Source: Nocardia jiangxiensis NBRC 101359 (GTDB taxonomy: Bacteria > Actinomycetota > Actinomycetes > Mycobacteriales > Mycobacteriaceae). From it: a stretch of DNA of 64,000 nucleotides. Position numbers and translations under genes: made by a program. A model generated the notes under the pieces. It made no database searches. It had not been told where the DNA came from and saw only the letters and a program-made list of their open reading frames with translations. Of this stretch, positions 44,083-52,976 are shown piece by piece. The stretch covers positions 1 through 64,000 of the forward strand of contig NZ_BAGB01000046.1 of the NCBI RefSeq assembly GCF_000308615.1, written 5' to 3'. How positions within the stretch are numbered: the stretch's first letter is position 1; every line of letters begins with the position of its first letter.

Positions 44083-45678
44083 GTGCAGGCACTCGATTCC
44101 GGCACCGGCGGCGTCATCGGCGCGCAGACCGCGGACCCGCTCGCCGCGGTGTCCGAGGCGGCGTCCCAGACCGCGCAGAACATCGCCTCCGCCGTGCAGA
44201 ACGGCCCGTTCGTGCACGTCGCGCTGCCACAGCTGCCCACCGAGACCACCGAGGCGATCTCGCCCGAACTACACTTGGCGCAGAAGGAATTCGAGGACCA
44301 GCACGGCTCCTCGCTCGGTGGCGGACACATTCCGGGACTGGGCGATGGTTCCACGCACGCGTCGGCGCTCAGCGATGCGGCCAGTCCGCTGCTCGGCTCG
44401 GCGAACAGCGCGCTCGATCAGGCCCAGAGCACCCTCGGAGCGATTCCGGGCGCACAGAACGTCTTCGCCAACGCCCATACGGCCCTGAACAGCGCGCCGT
44501 CCGCGCTGAGCAGTACCGCGTCCTCGATCCAGCAGGCGGCCGCCCCGATCGCCGCCGCCGATCCGACCGATACGATCAACACCCTGCTGAGCAAGGGCAT
44601 CACCCTGCCCGCCATCCCGGGTATCGAACAGCTCTTCCAGCCGTTCGCGAGCCTGTTGCAGAGCTTCGGCACCGGCGTGATGGGCGCGCTCAATCCCAGC
44701 ACGCTGCTGAGCCAATCCTCGCAGGTCATCCAGGCGGCCATGTCGGTCGGCGAGAGTGCGCTCAAATCGGTCGACCAGGTGTGGCAGGGCAAATCCGCCG
44801 ACAGCGCCCAGTCCGCCGGTCAGCAGACCCAGTCCCAGGGGCGGGACACCAGCCAGCGCGGTTTCGACATCTCCAAACTCACCGACGAGGCCGCGGCCGT
44901 GGTGCAGAAGGGCAACGTGCAGCTCACCGCGGTGGCCCAGTCCTTCGCCACCCAGGCCACCGCACTGGCCCCGGTGATCGTCACCCCGCCCGCGCAGGCC
45001 ACGCTGATCGCCACGGCCACAGAGCATCTCGGCACCGCGGTCGGCATCGTCAACGCCACCCGCGGCGAACTGGCCGGGTACACCGGTCAGCTCAGCGGCG
45101 TGGTCAATCAGCTGCTCGGTCAGAGCGGCGCCGGACAGCAGGCGGCCCAGGCCGCGGAGTCCGTCGCGCAGAACATCGCTCAGCCGGTGATGGAGCAGGC
45201 CCAGTCGCTGCTGTCCAACAACAGCGACAGCGGTACCAGCACCGACGATCTCACCTCGAAACTCGGCAACACCTCGACGGCCGGATACAACGGCCTGTCC
45301 AGCGGCGGCGGGGGCGGTTCCTTCAGCAGCGGTGGCGGCGGCCTGAGCACCGACGGCGTCGGCACCAATTCCGGCGGCGGCGCGGGCACGTCCGTGCCGG
45401 GCGCCATCGCCAACGCCCAGAACGCCATCGCCGCCGAGGTCAGCGCGGCGAGCCGGGCAGCCGGTCTGACCAGCCCCAGCAGTTTCATGGGCGGCGGCGG
45501 TGCGGCCAACGCGCGCAATACCGAGGACGAAGAGCATCAGAGCACGGTGCAGCCGTACCAGAGCATCACCGGCGATACCGAACTCGCGGGTGTGCTCGGC
45601 GAGATCGCGCCGGATGTCATCGGCCAGATCCATTCCGACGAGGAGATCAACGGCTACTCCTCCGATACCAGCCTCTGA
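44083..45678 (+). CDS. EspA/PPE-type large secretion substrate candidate
   Basis: 531 residues rich in Ala, Gln, Ser and Gly. A WxG motif occurs at residues 234-236 (SVDQVWQGKSADSAQ), in the context typical of WXG100-like helical hairpins, preceded and followed by long Ala/Gln helices. Residues 398-440 are a Gly/Ser-rich linker, and the C-terminus is acidic. No signal peptide. Together with the EspC-like gene this looks like the EspC-EspA substrate pairs of ESX systems. GTG 44083 start. No ESX machinery is in the window. Confidence 0.65.
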   Translation: MQALDSGTGGVIGAQTADPLAAVSEAASQTAQNIASAVQNGPFVHVALPQLPTETTEAISPELHLAQKEFEDQHGSSLGGGHIPGLGDGSTHASALSDAASPLLGSANSALDQAQSTLGAIPGAQNVFANAHTALNSAPSALSSTASSIQQAAAPIAAADPTDTINTLLSKGITLPAIPGIEQLFQPFASLLQSFGTGVMGALNPSTLLSQSSQVIQAAMSVGESALKSVDQVWQGKSADSAQSAGQQTQSQGRDTSQRGFDISKLTDEAAAVVQKGNVQLTAVAQSFATQATALAPVIVTPPAQATLIATATEHLGTAVGIVNATRGELAGYTGQLSGVVNQLLGQSGAGQQAAQAAESVAQNIAQPVMEQAQSLLSNNSDSGTSTDDLTSKLGNTSTAGYNGLSSGGGGGSFSSGGGGLSTDGVGTNSGGGAGTSVPGAIANAQNAIAAEVSAASRAAGLTSPSSFMGGGGAANARNTEDEEHQSTVQPYQSITGDTELAGVLGEIAPDVIGQIHSDEEINGYSSDTSL

Positions 45679-45708
45679 TCGACCGATCTGTCGATCGCTT
45701 ACGTCGAG

Positions 45709-45733
45709 GGCCCGGACCAGTACGGTCCGGGCC
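45709..45733. terminator. Terminator after the EspA-like gene
   Basis: GGCCCGGACC (45709-45718) and GGTCCGGGCC (45724-45733) form a 10-bp stem with a 5-nt loop, then TTCAGC. Confidence 0.7.
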
Positions 45734-45876
45734 TTCAGCGTGCGCGGGCAAAGACGTTCTGCCGCTACGCAACCCGCTGATCCGGAATCCGCACCACCCG
45801 GCAGCCCGCTCAGCGGGCCGGATCGGCCGATCGGCTGACAGTTCAGGATCGCTGCGATTACGATCGCCGACAAAAC

Positions 45877-45890
45877 TAGAATCTGTTCTA
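45877..45890. promoter_or_regulatory. KstR-like operator upstream of the luciferase-like gene
   Basis: TAGAATCTGTTCTA differs from the KstR consensus TnnAACnnGTTnnA at one defined base. It lies 87 bp before the ATG of the F420-type gene. Confidence 0.45.
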
Positions 45891-45977
45891 ATTCAGCCGT
45901 CCGGAGGCCGCGGGGCCCGAGCCCGAGCCGCCCGGACCGGGCGAGTGCACACACCCGCCGACCGAGAGGATGCTCCG

Positions 45978-46847
45978 ATGCGTTTCACCTATGCGGAGGC
46001 GATGACCGAGCCGGCCCACTACGTGCCGCTGGCGCAGGCCGCCGAAGCCGCCGGATTCCACAGCATGTCGATCGCCGACAGCATCGCCTACCCGGAGGAA
46101 TCGGATTCGACGTACCCGTACACGCCCGACGGCTCGCGCGAGTTCCTGGACGGCAAACCGTTCATCGAGACGTTCGTGCTGTCCGCGGCACTGGCCGCGG
46201 TGACGACCACCCTGCGCTTCACGCCGTTCGTGATCAAACTGCCGATCCGCCCGCCGGTCCTGGTCGCCAAACAGGCGAGCTCGCTGGCCGCCCTGAGCGG
46301 CAACCGATTCGCCCTCGGCGTCGGAGTCAGCCCGTGGCCGGAGGATTTCGAGATCATGGGCGTGCCGTTCGAGCGTCGCGGACGGCGAATGGACGAATGC
46401 ATCGAGATCGTCCGCGGCCTGTGCACCGGCGAATATTTCGAGTACCACGGCGAGTTCTACGACATTCCGCGGATCAAGATGACCCCCGCGCCCACCGAAC
46501 CGATGCCGATTCTGGTCGGCGGGCACAGCGATGCGGCGCTGTGCCGGGCGGTGCGGCTGTGCGACGGCTGGATGCACGCCGGAGGCCAGCCGGAGGAGTT
46601 GGACCGCATGCTCGCCCGCCTGGACGAGCTGCTCCCCGAACGCGACAGCTCCATCCCGTTCGAGATCCACGTCGCCTCGCTGGACGCCTACACCCCCGAC
46701 GGCATCAAACGGCTGGAGGACCGCGGCATCACCGATGTCATCGTGGGCTTCCGCTACCACTACACGGCCGGACCGGACACCGAACCGCTGGAGCGCAAGC
46801 TCACGGCGATCGAGCGCTACGCGGAATCCGTCATCGCCAAATGCTGA
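45978..46847 (+). CDS. LLM class (F420-dependent type) oxidoreductase
   Basis: 289 residues. TIM-barrel luciferase-like monooxygenase fold: FTYAEAMTEPAHYVPLAQAAEAAGF, LAALSGNRFALGVGVSPWPEDFEIMGVPFERRGRRMDE and PMPILVGGHSDAALCRAVRLCDGWMH. This pattern matches the TIGR03619-type F420 oxidoreductases of mycobacteria. The substrate is unknown. A KstR-like site upstream hints at steroid or lipid metabolism. Confidence 0.85.
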   Translation: MRFTYAEAMTEPAHYVPLAQAAEAAGFHSMSIADSIAYPEESDSTYPYTPDGSREFLDGKPFIETFVLSAALAAVTTTLRFTPFVIKLPIRPPVLVAKQASSLAALSGNRFALGVGVSPWPEDFEIMGVPFERRGRRMDECIEIVRGLCTGEYFEYHGEFYDIPRIKMTPAPTEPMPILVGGHSDAALCRAVRLCDGWMHAGGQPEELDRMLARLDELLPERDSSIPFEIHVASLDAYTPDGIKRLEDRGITDVIVGFRYHYTAGPDTEPLERKLTAIERYAESVIAKC

Positions 46848-46857
46848 GCCGCCCGAC

Positions 46858-46893
46858 GCGGTCCGATCGATGCCGTCGCGACGATCGGACCGC
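46858..46893. terminator. Bidirectional hairpin between the LLM gene and mdh
   Basis: GCGGTCCGATC (46858-46868) pairs perfectly with GATCGGACCGC (46883-46893) around a 14-nt loop, between convergent genes. Confidence 0.7.
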
Positions 46894-46903
46894 ACGAGCC
46901 GGA

Positions 46904-47911
46904 TCAGACCCGCTTCGCGTAACCCAGTTCGATCACGGCCTGCCGCTCGGATTCCAGCTCCGCGACACTGGCATCGATACGCGCACGGGAGAATTCGTCG
47001 ATCTCGAGCCCGGACACGATCCGGTACTCCCCGTCCGCACAGGTGACCGGGAACGAGCTGATCAGCCCCTCGGGCACACCGTACGAACCATCCGACGGGA
47101 CCGCCATCGACACCCAGTCGCCGTCCGGGGTCCCCTGCACCCAGTCCCGGATGTGATCCAGAGCCGCACCCGCCGCACTCGCCGCCGACGACGCACCGCG
47201 CGCGGAGATGATCGCGGTGCCGCGCTGCTGCACGGTGGGGATGAAATCATCGGCGACCCAATCGGGATCCCCGATCGTCTCCAGCGCCGGACGACCGCCG
47301 ACGGTGGCGTGGTTCAGATCCGGATACTGGGTGGCCGAATGATTACCCCAGACGGTCATCCTCGCGATCGACGCGGCGGGCGCACCCGCCCGGCGGGCGA
47401 GCTGGGCGATGGCGCGATTGTGGTCGAGCCGGGTCAGCGCGGTGAATCGCGAATCGGGCACGTCGGGGGCATTGCTCATCGCGATGAGCGCGTTGGTGTT
47501 CGCAGGATTGCCGACCACCAGAACCTTCACGTCCGACGCGGCACTGGCGTTGATGGCCGCGCCCTGATCGGCGAAGATGGCGCCGTTGGCGGCGAGTAAA
47601 TCCGAACGCTCCATCCCGGCGGTGCGCGGGCGCGCGCCCACCAGCACCGCGATGTCGGCGCCCTCGAATCCGATCCACGGATCATCGGCGATGTCGACCG
47701 ACTCGAGCAGCCCGAACGCCCCGTCCTCGAGCTCCATCGCCACCCCCTCCAGCGCGCCCACCGCGGCCGGAGTCTCCAATAGCCGCAATCGAACCGGCGT
47801 CCGCGGCCCGAGCATCGCCCCCGCGGCGATCCGGAACAGCAATCCATAGGCGATCTGTCCGGCCGCACCGGTGACGGTCACGGTCACGGGCGTGCGAGCG
47901 GTCCTGGTCAC
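46904..47911 (-). CDS. mdh: Malate dehydrogenase
   Basis: 335 residues. NAD-binding TGAAGQIAYGLLFRIA, catalytic-loop arginine region GARPRTAGMERSDLL, VVGNPANTNALI and the active-site His in VWGNHSATQYPDL. It interconverts malate and oxaloacetate in the TCA cycle. GTG 47911 with GAGGAG 5 nt upstream is the start; a longer frame to 47986 lacks support. It shares a TCA role with korAB nearby. Confidence 0.94.
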   Translation of the reverse strand: MTRTARTPVTVTVTGAAGQIAYGLLFRIAAGAMLGPRTPVRLRLLETPAAVGALEGVAMELEDGAFGLLESVDIADDPWIGFEGADIAVLVGARPRTAGMERSDLLAANGAIFADQGAAINASAASDVKVLVVGNPANTNALIAMSNAPDVPDSRFTALTRLDHNRAIAQLARRAGAPAASIARMTVWGNHSATQYPDLNHATVGGRPALETIGDPDWVADDFIPTVQQRGTAIISARGASSAASAAGAALDHIRDWVQGTPDGDWVSMAVPSDGSYGVPEGLISSFPVTCADGEYRIVSGLEIDEFSRARIDASVAELESERQAVIELGYAKRV

Positions 47912-48074
47912 ATCTACTCCTCGATGATCGACTGTATGTGCCGAGCCTATCGAGCCGCACATCGCCGGACGGCTCACCGTGAGCAATCAGACATCTGCGG
48001 GAGAACTCCCCCGCGAACGCCACAGCGCAGGCCCGAGACGCTGCGCCACAAAGCTTTTCGTACTGCCGAACAGC

Positions 48075-48719
48075 TCAGCCCAGTGTGGCGATCTCCGCGT
48101 CGCTCAGTGCGACGGGCTGCACCACGTCCTTGACCCGCACCAGATGCACGGCCCGGTACAGCGGCCGTTCCTCGAGTCCCGCATCACGGGCCTCCGCACG
48201 CAGTTGACCGACCAGCATGCTGGACACGCCCAGCGCGGCCGCGAGATGACTCGCGGCCAGCGCGTCGGCGAGTTTGCGCAGCCCCAGGATGTGCAACTCC
48301 CGGCCACCACCGGCGTCGGTGTACATGGCCAGCGGAATCACCTGCCGCCCGCGCCCCGCGGTGATCCGCAGGACTATCCGGCTCAGCCGCCCGGGAAACA
48401 CCAGGACCTCCACACCGGTGGCCTCCGCGATGTCCACCCGCCGCAGCCCGGTGAGGGTGCGCGCCTCGACGACCGTGCCCGACAACCAGATTCGCCGCCG
48501 CCGCACCGATATCGAGTACACCGCGGCGGGCGCCACCAGCAGAACCCCGGCCAGCACCGCAACCGGCCAGTTCACCAGCAACGCCAGCAACAGGGCCACC
48601 ACCACGGCCACCCCGCAGGCGAACACGGTGAATCGGCGCAGCATCGGCGCGTACACCTCGGGTGCGATGAGATCCAGGCCGACCCGTTGCGGCTCTGACG
48701 AATTCGGTTGCTGCTGCAT
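48075..48719 (-). CDS. Membrane protein of unknown function
   Basis: 214 residues. Two membrane segments (FTVFACGVAVVVALLLALLV, PVAVLAGVLLVAPAAVYSI) followed by a cytoplasmic PH-like beta region (RIWLSGTVVEARTLTGLRRVDIAEATGVEVLVF) and a C-terminal helical part. The layout is that of actinobacterial PH-domain membrane proteins; I do not recognise a named family. ATG 48719 preferred to 48743. Confidence 0.65.
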   Translation of the reverse strand: MQQQPNSSEPQRVGLDLIAPEVYAPMLRRFTVFACGVAVVVALLLALLVNWPVAVLAGVLLVAPAAVYSISVRRRRIWLSGTVVEARTLTGLRRVDIAEATGVEVLVFPGRLSRIVLRITAGRGRQVIPLAMYTDAGGGRELHILGLRKLADALAASHLAAALGVSSMLVGQLRAEARDAGLEERPLYRAVHLVRVKDVVQPVALSDAEIATLG

Positions 48720-48792
48720 CTGTATCCATGGCCTCCGCTGCACTCCGGCGGGTTCGGGCCAGAGCCCGGGTGATCCCGGCCCCGCGACCGTA

Positions 48793-50070
48793 CTACCGAT
48801 CGTGCGCGAGAGCCTCCGAGACCACGCTGACCGCGTCGTCGAGCGCGATCTGCCGCTGATCGCCGGTGGCCAGATCCTTCAACCCGATCTCGTTCTCGGC
48901 GATATCCCGATCCCCCAGTACCAGAGCGTATTTCGCGCCGGACCGGTCGGCGGCCTTCATCGCGCCCTTGACCCCGCGCCCGCCGTAGGCCAGATCGACC
49001 CGAACACCCGCGCCCCGCAACCGCGCCGCCAGGACCATCAGCCGCTGGGTGGCCGCATCGCCGAGCGGTACGCCGAACACGTCCACCCGCGCCGAGTCCC
49101 CCGCGGTCTTGCCCTCGGCCTGCAGGGCCAGCACGGTCCGGTCCACGCCGAGGCCGAATCCAATGCCCGAGAGCGGCTGCCCGCCCAGTTGCGCCATCAG
49201 CCCGTCGTACCGGCCGCCACCGCCGATGCCCGACTGCGCGCCGAGTCCGTCGTGCACGAATTCGAAGGTGGTCTTGGTGTAGTAGTCCAGCCCGCGCACC
49301 ATGCGAGGGTTGATCGTGTAGGCGACCCCGATCGCGTCCAGATATCCCAGAACCTGGTCGAAGTGGACCTTCGCCGACTCCGACAGGTGATCGAGCATCA
49401 GCGGCGCCGCGGCGGTCATCTCCCGCACCTCGGGACGCTTGTCGTCCAGCACCCGCAGCGGATTCAGCTCCGCGCGCCGCCGGGTCTCCTCGTCCAGCGG
49501 AAGCTCGAACAGAAACTCCTGCAACAGTTCCCGATACTGCGGGCGGCAGGAGTCGTCACCCAGCGAAGTGATCTCGAGCCGGAAGCCGTCCAGCCCCAGT
49601 GCGCGAAATCCGGCGTCGGCGATCGCGATCACCTCGGCGTCCAGCGCCGGATCATCCACGCCGATGGCCTCGACGCCGACCTGCTGCAACTGCCGGTAGC
49701 GTCCGGCCTGCGGCCGTTCGTAGCGGAAGAACGGACCCGCGTAACAGAGTTTGACCGGAAGCTGCCCACGGTCCAGGCCGTGTTCGATCACCGCGCGCAT
49801 CACTCCGGCGGTGCCTTCCGGGCGCAGCGTGACGCTCCGGTCGCCGCGATCGGCGAAGGTGTACATCTCCTTGCTGACCACGTCGGTCGACTCGCCGACA
49901 CCGCGGGCGAACAGGCCGGTGTCCTCGAAGATCGGCAGCTCGACATGCCCGTATCCGGCCAGTCGCGCGGCGTGCACGAGAGTGTCGCGCACCGCGACGA
50001 ACTCGGCCGAGCCGGGCGGGACGTAATCCGGGATCCCCTTCGGGGCGTTGAAGCTGCTGGTCTTGGTCAC
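48793..50070 (-). CDS. hisS: Histidine-tRNA ligase
   Basis: 425 residues. FNAPKGIPDYVPPGSAEF (motif 1 region), LRPEGTAGVMRAVIEHG and FRYERPQAGRYRQLQQVGVEAIG (motif 2), and RGLDYYTKTTFEF, the HisRS signature; C-terminal anticodon domain follows. GTG 50070 start after GGGGG. The frame remains open beyond it (to 51186) only as antisense of the cyclophilin gene. Divergent from that gene, as in mycobacteria, where a glyoxalase gene intervenes that is absent here. Confidence 0.95.
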   Translation of the reverse strand: MTKTSSFNAPKGIPDYVPPGSAEFVAVRDTLVHAARLAGYGHVELPIFEDTGLFARGVGESTDVVSKEMYTFADRGDRSVTLRPEGTAGVMRAVIEHGLDRGQLPVKLCYAGPFFRYERPQAGRYRQLQQVGVEAIGVDDPALDAEVIAIADAGFRALGLDGFRLEITSLGDDSCRPQYRELLQEFLFELPLDEETRRRAELNPLRVLDDKRPEVREMTAAAPLMLDHLSESAKVHFDQVLGYLDAIGVAYTINPRMVRGLDYYTKTTFEFVHDGLGAQSGIGGGGRYDGLMAQLGGQPLSGIGFGLGVDRTVLALQAEGKTAGDSARVDVFGVPLGDAATQRLMVLAARLRGAGVRVDLAYGGRGVKGAMKAADRSGAKYALVLGDRDIAENEIGLKDLATGDQRQIALDDAVSVVSEALAHDR

Positions 50071-50220
50071 GATCCCCCAGTCTCCCCTACCACATATCCG
50101 CAAGTCCAACCGGTTCCCGACCGCCACCGGCCGCCGGGGTTGGTCCCGTCCTGATACTGGCCTCAGGAACTGATGGCAGACTCTTGGCCGAGACGCAGAC
50201 CTACACGGGAGGAACTGGGA

Positions 50221-51126
50221 GTGCCGAGCAACGAACAGCGACGAGCCGCGGCGAAACGCAAGCTGGAGCGACAACTCGCCCGGCGGGCCGAACGGGCCCG
50301 GCGGCGCAAGCAGCTCACCATCGCCGGATCCGCGCTCGGCGTGGTCGTCGTGGTGGCGGCCGGTGTCGGCATCTACTTCCTCACGCGCGGTGACGACAAC
50401 AGCACGAAATCGGCTGACTCGTCGACCACCACCAGCGCCGACGCCTCGCTGTCCAATACCCCCAAGGCCGCCCCGCCCCCGGCGGCCAAGCCGAAGGCCG
50501 CGACCGTGAGCTGCACGTATCGCGACGGCGGGCAGGCGGCCAAGCCGGTGCACAAGCCGGACAAGACCCAGGTGTCCACCTCCGGCAGCCCGAAGGTCAG
50601 CATCGATTCCACCCGGGGCCCGATCGGAATCACCCTGAACCCGGCCGAATCCCCTTGCACGGTCAATAGTTTCGAGAGCCTGATCGCTCAGCACTTCTAC
50701 GACAAGACCTCGTGCCACCGCCTCAGCACCGAGGGTCTGCAGATGCTGCAGTGCGGCGATCCGATGGGCAACGGCCAGGGCGGCCCGGGATACATGTTCG
50801 ACAACGAGTACCCGACCGATCAGATCGCCAAGGGCGACACCGAGGCCGCACAGAATCCGGTGTTGTACAAGCGCGGCGTGATCGCGATGGCCAACGCGGG
50901 CCCGGACCGCACAACCGGTCAGGGTACCAACGGAAGTCAGTTCTTCCTGATGTTCGGCGACTCGCCGCTGCCCCCGCAGTACACCATCTTCGGCACGATC
51001 GACCAGGCCGGACTCGCGACGCTGGACAAGGTCGCCAAGGCCGGTGACGACCACTCGATGGACTCCTCGGCCGGCGGCGGCAAGCCGAACCTGCCGATCA
51101 CCTTCAACTCGGTCACCGTGAGCTGA
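50221..51126 (+). CDS. ppiB: Membrane-anchored cyclophilin-type peptidyl-prolyl isomerase
   Basis: 301 residues. A basic N-terminus (RRAAAKRKLERQLARRAERARRRK) precedes one membrane segment (LGVVVVVAAGVGIYFL), a Thr/Ser/Ala linker and an extracytoplasmic cyclophilin domain (GVIAMANAGPDRTTGQGTNGSQFFLMFGDSPLPPQYTIFGTI). It probably helps fold exported proteins. GTG 50221 with GGAGG upstream. Corresponds to Rv2582, which sits next to hisS and relA in M. tuberculosis; here relA does not follow. Confidence 0.9.
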   Translation: MPSNEQRRAAAKRKLERQLARRAERARRRKQLTIAGSALGVVVVVAAGVGIYFLTRGDDNSTKSADSSTTTSADASLSNTPKAAPPPAAKPKAATVSCTYRDGGQAAKPVHKPDKTQVSTSGSPKVSIDSTRGPIGITLNPAESPCTVNSFESLIAQHFYDKTSCHRLSTEGLQMLQCGDPMGNGQGGPGYMFDNEYPTDQIAKGDTEAAQNPVLYKRGVIAMANAGPDRTTGQGTNGSQFFLMFGDSPLPPQYTIFGTIDQAGLATLDKVAKAGDDHSMDSSAGGGKPNLPITFNSVTVS

Positions 51127-51130
51127 AATC

Positions 51131-51161
51131 GGTGGCCGCCGAGTCGAATCCGGCGGCCACC
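51131..51161 (+). terminator. Terminator after ppiB
   Basis: GGTGGCCGCC (51131-51140) and GGCGGCCACC (51152-51161) form a perfect 10-bp stem 4 bp after the ppiB stop. Confidence 0.7.
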
Positions 51162-51503
51162 CCGTCCCGGAGGTGCACGCGCGCACGCGGAGAAGCTACG
51201 GCGCGCACCCCCGATCGACCGGAAGAGGTACGAAGGTTCTGCGCGCGCGTCGGAAATGTGCGATATATGCTGGGACAGTGCGCGCCTGGTAAGGCAACCC
51301 TGCATATTTATTGGTAATCTTGTATAACGGAGTACGACGTAGTGTTGTCGACGCCCCACCGGGCAGTACCGCTCACCCAGTGCTCCCGGTGTCCACAATG
51401 CAGGCGGGACGTATCACTCGAACCACCGTTCCGGTGATCGCGTCCATGACGATGCACCACAATCATCCAAAGTGATCCTCACTGCAGCATCGGGGAGCAG
51501 GCC
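51162..51503. other. Long intergenic region before the secretion-like cluster
   Basis: 342 bp without a credible gene. It includes an AT-rich patch (about 51260-51330) with TATAAC at 51323-51328 as a possible -10 for the gene at 51504, and GGTAAGGCAACCC at 51288-51300, a weak IdeR-like dyad. GGGGAG precedes the next ATG. Confidence 0.4.
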
Positions 51504-52052
51504 ATGCCGGAAATGGACGACATCGGCGCCGAAACAGCGTCGATAATGAAGCAAATGTTGCAGCTCGCGACGTTGGTCGCGCTGCGCACCCGGGAGCGCG
51601 GGCAGAAGGAAGCCGAAGCCCGCGTCAAGGTCACCGAATCGCGCATCAAAGAGGCTCGCGAACTTCAACTCCGAGACGCGCGCGAGGCGAAAGCCAAGGA
51701 TCCGCGTAACCTCGAACTCGCCCGGATGTTCGAGAAGGCCCCGCTCGAGAAGGGTGTCTCCCTGGAGCGGGACCGTATCTCCGACCGCACGAGCAGCACG
51801 CCGCCCGCCGGCGGGCAGACCACGCCCGCGAAACCCTCGATCCGATACGACTCGGCCGAGCGTCGCACGGCACTGGCTCAGCATCTCAACCGCATCGGCG
51901 TGGCGCCCGAACTCGCCGCGGTACGCATGCTGATGGAGGTCGGTCAGGCACAGCCCGCGTCCGAAGCGGTCCGCGCCAGGCCCGATACCAGCAGGCGCAT
52001 CGGTCAGGCTCGGGAACTGGAAGGTCGCGGACTGGAGCGCACCCGCGGCTGA
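51504..52052 (+). CDS. Hypothetical charged coiled-coil protein
   Basis: 182 residues. Residues 10-80 are a highly charged helix (RTRERGQKEAEARVKVTESR and on), probably coiled coil; a Pro/Thr linker follows and a C-terminal helical region (ALAQHLNRIGVAPELAAVRMLMEVG). No known domain recognised and no signal peptide. It is convergent with the secretion-like cluster and separated from it by a strong terminator; the helical region could bind nucleic acid or a relaxosome, but this is only a guess from location. Confidence 0.6.
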   Translation: MPEMDDIGAETASIMKQMLQLATLVALRTRERGQKEAEARVKVTESRIKEARELQLRDAREAKAKDPRNLELARMFEKAPLEKGVSLERDRISDRTSSTPPAGGQTTPAKPSIRYDSAERRTALAQHLNRIGVAPELAAVRMLMEVGQAQPASEAVRARPDTSRRIGQARELEGRGLERTRG

Positions 52053-52064
52053 TTTCGCTCGTTC

Positions 52065-52111
52065 ATCGCACCGCCCGGGGGATCGATGTCCGATCCCCCG
52101 GGCGGTGCGAT
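52065..52111. terminator. Very strong bidirectional terminator
   Basis: The 20-bp arms at 52065-52084 and 52092-52111 are perfect inverted copies (ATCGCACCGC... / ...GCGGTGCGAT) with a 7-nt loop; TTTT follows on the plus strand. It separates the plus-strand hypothetical gene from the leftward cluster. Confidence 0.9.
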
Positions 52112-52168
52112 GTTTTCAACGGCAGCGGCAGATTCACCGGAACCCGTTGCCGCGCAACCGGTTCCGGT

Positions 52169-52906
52169 TCAGACCTGATATTCCTCGACGTCCTCGGGAT
52201 TGCTGAACATCCCCACCTGCGGCTCCGAAGCCGGTAGCGGGCTCAGCAGATCCTTGTGGCCGTGTCGGGCACTGCAGTAACGGAAAGTGCCACGTGGATC
52301 GAACAACTGTTTCATATGCGGGTCGGCATGTTCCACGAACCACTCGCTCAGGCCGGTCGCACCCTGTTGCCGGAAGTGCTCCCACACGCGCCACAGCGAA
52401 TCCAGCCGCGCCACGGCCTCGTGGTGCTTCCACCACTCCGGGCACCACACCGTATCGGTCGTGTCGGTGACCTGCCGCTGAAAAGTCATGCTCAGGTAGT
52501 TCTCGACGAATTGCACGACCGACTTGTAGGTGACGTCGTCGCTCACCTCGTTGAACATCCCGGGCGGCGGCGTACGCAACGGCAGTGGAGCCAGCAGCTG
52601 GCGATGTCCGTGCCTGGCACTGCAATACTTGAACGGGCCGTTGGGGTCCAGCAGTTTCGCCATGTGCTTATCGGCGTGGTCGAGGAACCATATGCTCAAG
52701 CCCCTGCTGGGATCCTGCCGCAGGTTCTCCCACGCACGCCACAGCGCATCCAGCCGCGCCACGGCCTCGGAATGCCGCCACCACTCCGGGCACCACACGG
52801 CATCGGTCGTATCGGTGACCTGCCGCTGGTACACGTAGCGCAGATACTGATCCACGAACGCCGCGACATGCGAATAGTGCGTGGGGTACTCCTGCGGTTC
52901 GGTCAC
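52169..52906 (-). CDS. Tandem DUF4913 protein
   Basis: 245 residues made of two copies of the same ~110-residue unit, offset by 116 residues. Each unit has RQVTDTTDxVWCPEWW, HxEAVARLDxLWR, a LxxWFxxHADxHM segment and KYCSARHGH/RYCSARHGH, then PLP...GMF. This matches DUF4913, which is known from phages and integrative or conjugative elements of actinobacteria, normally as one copy. The conserved Cys, His and Trp residues suggest a metal- or ligand-binding site. Last gene of the cluster; GTG 52906. Confidence 0.82.
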   Translation of the reverse strand: MTEPQEYPTHYSHVAAFVDQYLRYVYQRQVTDTTDAVWCPEWWRHSEAVARLDALWRAWENLRQDPSRGLSIWFLDHADKHMAKLLDPNGPFKYCSARHGHRQLLAPLPLRTPPPGMFNEVSDDVTYKSVVQFVENYLSMTFQRQVTDTTDTVWCPEWWKHHEAVARLDSLWRVWEHFRQQGATGLSEWFVEHADPHMKQLFDPRGTFRYCSARHGHKDLLSPLPASEPQVGMFSNPEDVEEYQV

Positions 52907-52976
52907 GACCCCACCTCGGCCTTCGATTCCGTTGCGGCCGAACCGATCACACCGAAAGCTCGCTCAGTGCGCATGC

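Noticed and set aside
50071..51186. N-terminal extension of HisRS
   Set aside because: HisRS is complete from GTG 50070; the extension is antisense to the cyclophilin gene.
51285..51303. IdeR/DtxR iron box before the gene at 51504
   Set aside because: The dyad GGTAAGGCAACC matches only about 11 of 19 consensus positions and no iron gene is adjacent.
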